Shown in pieces: positions 57,386 to 64,000 of a stretch of 64,000 nucleotides of DNA. The position numbers and the translations under genes are program-made. Position 1 is the stretch's first letter, and each line of letters starts with the position of its first letter. The DNA comes from Bacteroidia bacterium. GTDB lineage: Bacteria > Bacteroidota > Bacteroidia > J057. Where the stretch lies: assembly GCA_030430575.1 (NCBI GenBank), contig JAUIKF010000024.1, forward strand, positions 1-64,000, read 5' to 3'. The notes beneath the pieces were generated by a model. It was not told the origin of the DNA. It ran no database searches and was given only the letters and a program-made list of their open reading frames with translations.

Positions 57386-58366
57386 TTATCGGTAAGTCAC
57401 CTGGTTTACGGCTTCTACGATGCGCTTTACGTTTGGGAGATATTCTTCTACCAAAACGCCCGCGTATGCCATGGGGGTGTCTCGCCCATTGACACGCACG
57501 ATAGGCGCGTCAAGGTAGTCAAATGCTTTCCGCTGCGTCATATAGCTGATCTCACTAGCGATAGAGCACTGAGGCGGCGCTTCGTCGACGATGACCATAC
57601 GGTTGGTCTTCTTAAGGGAGCCGATGATGGTATCATAGTCGATAGGACGAAGGGATCGGATGTCAATCATTTCAGCGTTGACACCGTCCTTGGCCAGTGC
57701 CTCACAGGCTTCAAGGGCCACATGGACCATTTTGCCATAACTCAGAATTGTGACATCTGTTCCTGCACGCTTGACATCAGCGGTACCTAGCGGAATAAGG
57801 AATTCCTCTACGTCAGGCACTTCCCCTTTCATACCATACATCTGCTCAGACTCCATGACCAATACGGGATTGGGGTCGCGGATCGCAGACTTGAGTAGAC
57901 CCTTGGCATCTTTGGGCGTAGCTGCAGATACCACCTTCAGGCCAGGGGTACTGGCATACCAAGCTTCAAAACTCTGAGAGTGTGTAGCTGCCAACTGGCC
58001 AGCAGACTGACTTGCACCTCGAAATACGATGGGTACACTGTATTGCCCGCCACTCATTTGGTACATCTTAGCCGCGTTATTGATAATCTGGTCAATAGCT
58101 ACCAATGAGAAGTTGAATGTCATGAACTCTACGATAGGTCTTAGGCCCATCATCGCAGCACCGACGCCGATGCCTGAAAATCCCAATTCTGCGATGGGGG
58201 TATCAATGACGCGTTCAGGTCCAAACTCTGCCAACATACCTTGACTGACTTTATAGGCGCCATTGTACTCAGCTACCTCTTCTCCCATCAGGAAGACGCG
58301 GTCATCTCTACGCATCTCTTCAGACATGGCTTCGCGGAGTGCTTCTCGGAATTGTATTTCCCTCAT
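57386..58366 (-). CDS. pdhB: Pyruvate dehydrogenase E1 component, beta subunit
   Basis: A 326-residue transketolase-like beta subunit that forms an alpha2beta2 E1 with a separate alpha subunit. Features are MREIQFREALREAMSEEMRRDDRVFLMGEEV, AEYNGAYKVSQGM, DTPIAELGFSGIGVGAAMMGLRPIVEFM and the C-terminal transketolase domain ending YLPNVKRIVEAVNQVTYR. The alpha subunit and other PDH genes are not in the window. Branched-chain E1 beta is less likely. Confidence 0.92.
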   Translation of the reverse strand: MREIQFREALREAMSEEMRRDDRVFLMGEEVAEYNGAYKVSQGMLAEFGPERVIDTPIAELGFSGIGVGAAMMGLRPIVEFMTFNFSLVAIDQIINNAAKMYQMSGGQYSVPIVFRGASQSAGQLAATHSQSFEAWYASTPGLKVVSAATPKDAKGLLKSAIRDPNPVLVMESEQMYGMKGEVPDVEEFLIPLGTADVKRAGTDVTILSYGKMVHVALEACEALAKDGVNAEMIDIRSLRPIDYDTIIGSLKKTNRMVIVDEAPPQCSIASEISYMTQRKAFDYLDAPIVRVNGRDTPMAYAGVLVEEYLPNVKRIVEAVNQVTYR

Positions 58367-58531
58367 AAAACAGAATTGATTGATTTTAAGGCTGCCAAGT
58401 TAATCAATTTTTTTTTTTCTGCTACCGATTTGCCTGCCCTTTCGCCTAAATTTGCTAGATAACATTGACTTTATAATTTCTTAACATTAATTTAACATTG
58501 GATTTAATCGATTACTCCTGAACCTATATTT

Positions 58532-59743
58532 ATGATGATGATTCGTTGCTCCCTGGTGGCCTTGCTTTTTGTTATATGTATGCTAATGAATGTACCTGCG
58601 CAGGACCTGGCGACGCATGCTACAGTAAGTAAATCGGTTTATGTAAAGGCGATACCGTTGAACATAAAGGAGATAGGTGCTCAAATCACCTATCCAGCGG
58701 AAGCGCGGTCCAATGAAATTGAAGGGACGGTCATTTGCCGCATTTTTATAGATCAACAAGGAAACTACACTCGTCACGAATTTGTAAATGATGCCGATCC
58801 ACTGTTACAAGAAGCAGTAGAACCGCATGTGAAGGCGATAAACTTCCAGCCAGCGAAACGAAATGGGTGCCAAGTTGCTTCATCAATTACTCTCCCATTT
58901 AGTTTTTTATTAGATGATTTGGAGGGAGCAAACCCCAAAGATCAGCTAGCCGCGGCTACGATTTGTCAAAAAGAAGGGAGATATGATGTGGCTGCAGCCT
59001 ATTTAGATAGGACAATAGCCTCACGTCACACCATTTCCTCATCCGAACAAAAACAGTATTATCAGCAGCGCGTATTCAATTCCCTTCGCATCAAAAAGTG
59101 GGATGATGCACGGCGAGACATCAATGAGTTGATCGCTGATGCCAAAGAAAACGATCTCAAAACGGTTCCAGACTTATATGCTACCCGGGCTTTTGCTGCG
59201 ATAATGGGGGGGGACTATATCAGTGCCCGCAACGATTATTTGTTTATAGAAAAATTTTACCCTGATTTTTTGCCAGGTTCCAAGAGCTATGTGTATACCT
59301 ACCCATTCTCTGCAAGAGACTACCGATTTCTCCAAACTGCCTATACTCAGCTACTGAATCAAATGGAAGGCAAGCATAAGCATTTGATTCATTTCCTAAA
59401 GGGTCGTTGCCAACTGATGTTGCGAGACTATGTAGGGGCTCAGCAGGCGTTTCAGGCGGCGATTCCAGTTGCTTCATCGGGATCCATCGCACATGCAGAG
59501 ATCGCTTGGGGACTCTTCAAGCAAGGGGAGTATCCTGAAGCCCTGACCCATCTCCAGCTAGCAGACGAAAGTGCTACGCCACAATCGATTGTCCGCTACT
59601 ATCTGGGGCAGGTGCTAAGGACATTAGACAATCCTGCCGAAGCGCAAACGGCTTTGCGATCAGCCTTAGCACTTGGCCTCAGTGAGCCGCACGCTACGCA
59701 TACCCGCATGATGCTGGATGAATTGGCGTATAAGCTCCGATAG
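58532..59743 (+). CDS. TonB C-terminal domain protein with TPR repeats
   Basis: A 403-residue exported protein. A signal peptide (MMMIRCSLVALLFVICMLMNVPAQ) is followed by a TonB C-terminal-like domain (ITYPAEARSNEIEGTVICRIFIDQQG...VKAINFQPAKRNG, ~50-125). Helical TPR-like repeats run from ~135 to the end. It lacks the N-terminal membrane anchor and proline linker of true TonB. It probably acts in the periplasm as an adaptor. Confidence 0.8.
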   Translation: MMMIRCSLVALLFVICMLMNVPAQDLATHATVSKSVYVKAIPLNIKEIGAQITYPAEARSNEIEGTVICRIFIDQQGNYTRHEFVNDADPLLQEAVEPHVKAINFQPAKRNGCQVASSITLPFSFLLDDLEGANPKDQLAAATICQKEGRYDVAAAYLDRTIASRHTISSSEQKQYYQQRVFNSLRIKKWDDARRDINELIADAKENDLKTVPDLYATRAFAAIMGGDYISARNDYLFIEKFYPDFLPGSKSYVYTYPFSARDYRFLQTAYTQLLNQMEGKHKHLIHFLKGRCQLMLRDYVGAQQAFQAAIPVASSGSIAHAEIAWGLFKQGEYPEALTHLQLADESATPQSIVRYYLGQVLRTLDNPAEAQTALRSALALGLSEPHATHTRMMLDELAYKLR

Positions 59744-60055
59744 GAGACCGCTCAGGCCGAAGACGGCCTTCGCTGCGAGACCGTTCGTCGCTTCGCTCCT
59801 CACTGCGAGATCGTTCGCGCCTTCGGCACTCACTGTCAGACCGCTCGAAGACTCGCTATCAGACTAAAGACTAAAGGCAAGTCTTTTCTCTTGTCTGACA
59901 GCAAGGCGAGTCTTCGAGCCGAGCGATCCGATAGCGAAGGCCGTCTTCGGCCTGAGCGGTCTGACAGTGAGGGCTGAGCTTGTCGAAGCCCGAGCGATCT
60001 GACAGTGAAGGCGAAGCCTGAACGGTCTCTCCCCAAAATTCCCTATCTTCACCAT
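59744..60055. repeat. Nested palindromic array of GAGACCGCTC-type modules
   Basis: This spacer is built almost entirely of inverted modules. AGACCGCTCAGGCCGAAGAC at 59746 reappears in reverse complement near 59945-59970 with a 24-bp exact match. GACCGCTCGAAGACTCGC is matched by GGCGAGTCTTCGAGCCGAGC, and AGACTAAAGACTAAAGGCAA sits near the centre. Related pieces flank the 48-bp palindromes at 16378 and 29626. No gene is seen. Confidence 0.75.
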
Positions 60056-61237
60056 ATGTTTCTCGATTTCTTCTTCTTACTGAGGGAAAATGGCCTCAAG
60101 GTCACTTTGCGTGAATACCTGGACTTACTAGAAGGCCTGGAAAAGGAAGTGTCTGGCCCTTCCATTGATGAATTCTATTATTTGTCGAAGGCTGTTTTGG
60201 TGAAAAACGAGGGGCAGTTGGACCGATTTGATGTATTGTTTGGCCAATATTTCCGGAAGCATATTGGGCAATCCGGCCTTGACACGGTCGAGACACCTGA
60301 AGAATGGCTTCGCCGCCAGTATCAGCGAGAGCTGACAGAGGAAGAGAAGGCGATGATCGAAGCCATGGGCGGTTTAGATGCCTTGATCGAGCGGTTTCGC
60401 GAGTTGTGGGAGGAGCAAGAAGGGCGGCATGAAGGGGGCAATAAGTGGATCGGTACAGGTGGGACATCGCCTTTTGGCAATGGGGGCTATAATCCCGAAG
60501 GGTTTAAGATAGGGAAAAGTGGGGGACAGGGGCGAGGCCTAAAAGTCTGGGAACAACGCAGTTACCGCAACCTCGACGATCAGGTCGAACTGAATACCCG
60601 TAACCTCAAAATGGCCTTGCGCCGCTTGCGTATTCTGACCAGAGAAGGGGTCCCAGAGGAGTTGGACATGAAGCGGACCATCCGCAAGACCTCCGAAAAT
60701 GCAGGGATGCTCGACATCCACCTTGTCCCTTCAAAAAAGAACCGCGTCAAAGTCCTCATGCTCATGGACATCGGCGGATCGATGGATGACCATATTCGCA
60801 CCTGCTCAGAGCTGTTTTCCGCAGCCCGTCACGAGTTTAAACACCTCGTCTATTATTACTTCCACAACTGCGTCTACGAATACGTCTGGAAGGATAACCA
60901 TAGACGCTTCAGTGAGCGGATTTCCACCTGGGAATTGCTCAATACCTACCAAAGAGACTACAAAATCATCTTTGTTGGCGACGCCTCTATGTCTCCTATA
61001 GAGTTGTCCCATGCTGGCGGCAGTGTGGAACATTGGAACGAAGAGCCTGGTCTCTTGTGGCTTGAGCGCTTGCGAGACCGATTCCCACAGATGGTCTGGC
61101 TCAATCCCACGCCTGAGAAATATTGGGACTATACCGAATCGACACGCATCCTACATCACTATATGGACGGACGGATGTTTCCGCTCACCTTAGACGGGCT
61201 AGGCCAGGCGATGAAAACCCTCTGGAAGAAAAAATGA
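60056..61237 (+). CDS. CoxE-like von Willebrand A protein
   Basis: A 393-residue VWA protein of the CoxE family. The N-terminal ~200 residues are helical (MFLDFFFLLRENGLKVTLREYLDLL, EEWLRRQYQRELTEEEKAMI). The VWA domain has a MIDAS variant LMDIGGSMDDH near 237. Relatives are often paired with MoxR-type AAA ATPases and act as co-chaperones; no such ATPase is adjacent. The ATG at 60056 is used because upstream codons lie within the palindromic repeat. Its stop overlaps the next ATG. Confidence 0.85.
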   Translation: MFLDFFFLLRENGLKVTLREYLDLLEGLEKEVSGPSIDEFYYLSKAVLVKNEGQLDRFDVLFGQYFRKHIGQSGLDTVETPEEWLRRQYQRELTEEEKAMIEAMGGLDALIERFRELWEEQEGRHEGGNKWIGTGGTSPFGNGGYNPEGFKIGKSGGQGRGLKVWEQRSYRNLDDQVELNTRNLKMALRRLRILTREGVPEELDMKRTIRKTSENAGMLDIHLVPSKKNRVKVLMLMDIGGSMDDHIRTCSELFSAARHEFKHLVYYYFHNCVYEYVWKDNHRRFSERISTWELLNTYQRDYKIIFVGDASMSPIELSHAGGSVEHWNEEPGLLWLERLRDRFPQMVWLNPTPEKYWDYTESTRILHHYMDGRMFPLTLDGLGQAMKTLWKKK

Positions 61238-61977
61238 AAAAAATCATCAAGATACTGGCCATTGGCCTGCTGGGCATCGTTGTGCTTTTTTTTGGCGCTT
61301 GCGCGATCATGAGTGAATCTTTGCCTACAGGCAAAACAGGCCCCTCAGCGGACCAACTGGCTCAAAAGATGCTTGCAGCCGTCGAGCATGAAGCATGGCA
61401 AAATACGCGAATCGCCAAATGGACCTTTCGCAAGAGTCATCACTATATTTGGGATAGGGGGCAAAATCGCGTAGCGGTCATGTGGAAGGAAAACGAAGTG
61501 TTGCTCACTATAGATGATCTGTCGAAGAGTTTTGTTAAAGTAAAAGGGGATGTCCAGTCTGGCGACAAGGCTACCCAACTGATCGAAAAGGCCTGGGCCT
61601 ATTTCTGCAATGACTCTTTTTGGTTGATTGCGCCGCATAAGGCCTATGATGCAGGCGTTGAGCGCAGCATTGTTTCGTTAAAAAAGGGAGGGGAAGGCTT
61701 ATTGGTCTCGTACCAAAGCGGAGGCGTCACGCCAGGAGATGCATACCTGTGGTTGCTAGATGAAAATGGCTTGCCTTATGCCTATAAAATGTGGGTCTCC
61801 ATCATCCCCATCGGCGGCATCAAAGCTTCCTGGACTGACTGGCAAACAACCGCCACAAGTGTGAAAATTGCCCATAAACACAAGCTCGGCCCCTTAAACG
61901 TCTCCATCGACGATGTCGAGATGGGCAATTCCTTTGAAGAGATGGGGATTGGGGATCCGTTTGGTGAAATGGAGTAA
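61234..61977 (+). CDS. Putative lipoprotein or membrane-anchored protein
   Basis: A 247-residue protein with a hydrophobic N-terminus (MKKIIKILAIGLLGIVVLFFGAC) that could be a lipobox. The rest has the look of a periplasmic beta-rich domain (TRIAKWTFRKSHHYIWDRGQNRVAVMW, YKMWVSIIPIGGIKASWTDW). No family is recognised. It starts by ATGA overlap with the CoxE-like stop, so the two are translationally coupled. Confidence 0.7.
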   Translation: MKKIIKILAIGLLGIVVLFFGACAIMSESLPTGKTGPSADQLAQKMLAAVEHEAWQNTRIAKWTFRKSHHYIWDRGQNRVAVMWKENEVLLTIDDLSKSFVKVKGDVQSGDKATQLIEKAWAYFCNDSFWLIAPHKAYDAGVERSIVSLKKGGEGLLVSYQSGGVTPGDAYLWLLDENGLPYAYKMWVSIIPIGGIKASWTDWQTTATSVKIAHKHKLGPLNVSIDDVEMGNSFEEMGIGDPFGEME

Positions 61978-61984
61978 AGAAGTA

Positions 61985-62062
61985 AACCATATAAGGCATT
62001 TAAGAACATATAAGGAAAGAAATTTGCCAACACTTATATGCCCTTATATTTCTTATATGGTT
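61985..62062. repeat. CCATATAAG hairpin repeat, copy 2
   Basis: AACCATATAAGGCATTTAAG on the left mirrors CTTATATTTCTTATATGGTT on the right with the same architecture as 55030-55104. It fills the spacer before the hydrolase and ends 10 bp before its ATG. Confidence 0.75.
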
Positions 62063-62071
62063 CAAAATTGC

Positions 62072-62800
62072 ATGCCTATCGAAAGATATATCTCCATCAA
62101 CTCTACCCGCCTCTGGACCATCTCCGAAGGCCAAGGCACTCCCTTCCTCCTCTGCAACGGCGGCCCCGGCTGCGACGATTACCTCAAACCTGTATCCGAA
62201 CTGATAGAAGACCGTTGTCAAGTCATCCGCTTCGAACCGCGCGGATGTGGCAGGTCCACCTACGATGGACAATATGACCTCGAAACGACGATTCATGACA
62301 TGGAAGCGATTCGAAAGGCTTATGGCATCGAACGATGGATCGTAGGCGGTCATTCGGCAGGGCCAGATGTGGCGCTGGCCTACGCCCTACAGTATCCAGA
62401 TCGCATCATAGGGATTATTGGAATTGCCGGTGGGCGCATCGTCAACGACAGAGATTGGAGTGCGGTGTATCGAAAAAATAGAGACACGATAGGTGAGAGC
62501 TACGGCGGGAAGGAATTCATCGCCGATCCCGAAGTGAACCGCATCGGCAATGCATCCTGGAAGGCATTTATCAAACGCCTCACATTACTCCAAGAACTCG
62601 CCCATCTCAATGTGCCCGCCACCTTCATCAGCGCCTCCCAAGACATCCGCCCCAACTGGCCCACCCAGCAATTAGCGAATTTACTTCCCCAAGGACGATA
62701 TGTCGAGATAGCAGGCGCAGCACACTGCATCTGGCTCACACATGCAGAAGCTTTAAAAGCGGAATTGCAGCAAGCATTAGATGAATTTGAAGGAAAATAA
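62072..62800 (+). CDS. Alpha/beta hydrolase, proline-iminopeptidase-like
   Basis: A 242-residue alpha/beta hydrolase. The oxyanion loop is LLCNGGPGCDDYL, the nucleophile elbow is VGGHSAGPDVALAYALQYP (GHSAG, Ser), and the catalytic His is in AGAAHCIWLTHAEAL. SASQDIRP may supply the acid. The order GGPG then GHSAG suits the proline iminopeptidase-type S33 group. The ATG at 62072 is chosen; an earlier ATG falls in the repeat. Confidence 0.85.
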   Translation: MPIERYISINSTRLWTISEGQGTPFLLCNGGPGCDDYLKPVSELIEDRCQVIRFEPRGCGRSTYDGQYDLETTIHDMEAIRKAYGIERWIVGGHSAGPDVALAYALQYPDRIIGIIGIAGGRIVNDRDWSAVYRKNRDTIGESYGGKEFIADPEVNRIGNASWKAFIKRLTLLQELAHLNVPATFISASQDIRPNWPTQQLANLLPQGRYVEIAGAAHCIWLTHAEALKAELQQALDEFEGK

Positions 62801-62904
62801 GTACCCTATTCAAAATTCTTCCCCGAAAATTCTCCCCCGAAAGTGACATTTTTTTTTGACTGTCTAAAAAAACCTTATAGCTTTGCAGAGCAAATTTTTA
62901 GGAC

Positions 62905-62977
62905 GGTGCGGTAGCTCAGTTGGTAGAGCAATGGACTGAAAATCCATGTGTCGGCGGTTCAATTCCGTCCCGCACCA
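62905..62977 (+). tRNA. tRNA-Phe(GAA)
   Basis: A 73-nt cloverleaf: acceptor GGTGCGG/CCGCACC with discriminator A, D-arm GCTC...GAGC, anticodon stem TGGAC/ATCCA region with loop CTGAAAA giving GAA, and T-arm GGCGG-TTCAATT-CCGTC. The 3' CCA is not encoded. A terminator follows. Confidence 0.96.
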
Positions 62978-62991
62978 CAAAAATTGCACTT

Positions 62992-63027
62992 AAAGCCTTG
63001 TAGGTCAATGACTTACAGGGCTTTTTT
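62992..63027 (+). terminator. Intrinsic terminator of tRNA-Phe
   Basis: AAAGCC pairs with GGCTTT, extended by TGTA/TACA, and ends in a T-run. It lies 14 bp after the tRNA. Confidence 0.85.
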
Positions 63028-63097
63028 CTGTTTTGGGGGATGGTATAGGGTACACTTTTGGAGGTATTTCGTATATTAGATCACTATTCACCTAGAG

Positions 63098-63706
63098 ATG
63101 GGAAATATGATTGAATATCAAAAGATAAAGTCCTTGATTCTTCACCTTGTCGAGCAATGCCAAGAGGAAGAAACAGGGTTCTCTTTGAGCAAGTTGTATA
63201 AACTTCTCTACTTTATCGACTTTGGCCACATGGCCCTTCATGACAGCACTGTTTCTGGGTTAGACTATTTGAAGTTTAAATTTGGCCCAGTTCCCAGAGG
63301 GCTACGAGATTATATCACCCTGCTAGAAGGGGAAAAGTTGCTAGAACAAAGAGAAGCGATTAGCCACCTTTTTGCTTACACAGTGTATGAAACGGATCAG
63401 AAGGAAAGCCTAAATGGATTTAACTTTTCAGCAACAGAGAAGCAAACAATTGCGAGAACCCTCGAAACTTTCCGAGAAAAAAAAGCAAAACAACTCTCGG
63501 AGGAATCTCACTATCAGCTGGCATGGGTCACTACTCCCAATGGCGAGATCATCCCCGCCGAAAAAGCAAAAAACTGTGACTTCCCTTGGTTAGGTTATTA
63601 CAAAGACGGGAAAACCCCAGAAGATCATACCGAGACGGAACATTATCGTGAACTCTTCAAAAACAGCGATAAGCTCAAAGGGCTGTTAAACAAAATAAGT
63701 TTCTAG
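63098..63706 (+). CDS. Panacea (DUF4065, SocA-like) domain protein
   Basis: A 202-residue protein with the Panacea domain over the first ~140 residues (FSLSKLYKLLYFIDFGHMALHDSTVSGLDYLKFKFGPVP). This family includes the antitoxin SocA and is common in toxin-antitoxin modules. No toxin partner is recognised next to it. ATG 63098 is used; ATG at 63107 is also possible. Confidence 0.85.
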   Translation: MGNMIEYQKIKSLILHLVEQCQEEETGFSLSKLYKLLYFIDFGHMALHDSTVSGLDYLKFKFGPVPRGLRDYITLLEGEKLLEQREAISHLFAYTVYETDQKESLNGFNFSATEKQTIARTLETFREKKAKQLSEESHYQLAWVTTPNGEIIPAEKAKNCDFPWLGYYKDGKTPEDHTETEHYRELFKNSDKLKGLLNKISF

Positions 63707-63720
63707 CCTCACAACAAGGT

Positions 63721-63851
63721 TGTCATTTCGACGAGTCTTCGAGGAGAAATCTAACACTCCTTTTTGTACTGGCTACACTGGATGGCTACCAAACCCTTCG
63801 AATATGTTCATAGACCACAGAGTTAGATTTCTCCCGTTGGTCGAAATGACA
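63721..63851. repeat. TGTCATTTCGACC repeat unit, copy 2
   Basis: TGTCATTTCGACGAG...GAGAAATCTAACAC and, in reverse, GTTAGATTTCTCC...GGTCGAAATGACA enclose about 70 bp. It is the same family as 52338-52466. Confidence 0.75.
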
Positions 63852-63917
63852 ACTTTGTTGTCTGGACCCTAATTTTCATTTATCCTGTGCCAAGCTTATT
63901 TTGACAGAAAAACGATC

Positions 63918-64000
63918 ATGAGTCCCGAAGTCCTACAAACGCTTGAATTCACCTACTAGGCCATCGGTGCAGTGGCTGGGGTCATTACTGTTTGGTTTAA
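63918..64000 (+). pseudogene. Partial gene with an early in-frame stop
   Basis: ATG at 63918 starts MSPEVLQTLEFTY, then TAG, then AIGAVAGVITVWF in the same frame up to the window edge. The two parts read as one N-terminal membrane segment interrupted by a TAC-TAG change. It could be a pseudogene, a base error, or coincidence. Only 83 bp are visible. Confidence 0.3.

Noticed and set aside
57064-57790. Plus-strand frames over tRNA-Pro and tRNA-Ser
   Set aside because: They are translations of tRNA complements and of the antisense of pdhB.
59744-60055. CRISPR array
   Set aside because: The repeats are inverted and nested, not direct with regular unique spacers, and no cas gene is near.

Overview
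The window comes from a Bacteroidota chromosome. A filamentous or multicellular Saprospiria-type lineage is a reasonable guess, but that is inference. The evidence is a type IX secretion C-terminal signal, an LpxC-FabZ fusion, a DUF2795 protein, BatA-type and outer-membrane receptor proteins, and intergenic spaces packed with short hairpin repeats.

Layout, left to right. 1-2203 (minus): start of mreB, then purH and purN. 2438-4120 (minus): a secreted PKD-domain surface protein. 4369-11140 (minus): the main system, a diversity-generating retroelement (DGR). In transcription order it has a C-type-lectin-fold FGE/SUMF1 target gene (10385-11140, variable repeat VR2), an HRDC accessory gene, the reverse transcriptase, the template repeat TR (8711-8842), a 1094-residue LRR-Roc-COR GTPase with a C-terminal caspase domain, and 8 bp later a second FGE target (4481-5245, VR1). 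Direct alignment shows that every base difference between TR and either VR falls at an adenine of the template strand, the hallmark of DGR mutagenic homing. I read the locus as a self-diversifying recognition module coupled to a GTPase/caspase effector. 11226-17303: a GH2 beta-galactosidase, a diheme cytochrome and an outer-membrane protein. 17473-18882: a flippase.

19002-29596 (plus): an aerobic phenylacetate pathway, paaE-A-B-C-D-G-H-J-Z plus an enoyl-CoA hydratase. Nearly every spacer in it holds a hairpin-forming short repeat. 29778-33231 (minus): lipid A genes lpxD, lpxC-fabZ and an oversized lpxA. Then a probably inactive dihydroorotase paralogue, a BatA/VWA protein, small proteins, a SEC-C protein broken by a frameshift, an old yellow enzyme and a Rossmann oxidoreductase.

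40867-41324 (minus): a tRNA-Arg(UCU) gene split after the first anticodon base by a 384-nt group I intron, the second major discovery. 41498-51240: an MBL hydrolase, an aromatic-ring FAD monooxygenase, a beta-carbonic anhydrase, two ExbD-like paralogues around a decayed xisH-xisI pair, and the 4-hydroxy-2-oxovalerate aldolase/acetaldehyde dehydrogenase pair, separated by a frameshifted four-helix-bundle gene with inverted flanks. 51375-64000: a DUF1295 membrane protein, an outer-membrane receptor, a LytS/LytTR two-component pair, tRNA-Pro, tRNA-Ser, pdhB, a TonB-C/TPR protein, a CoxE-like VWA protein, a lipoprotein, a hydrolase, tRNA-Phe and a Panacea-domain protein.
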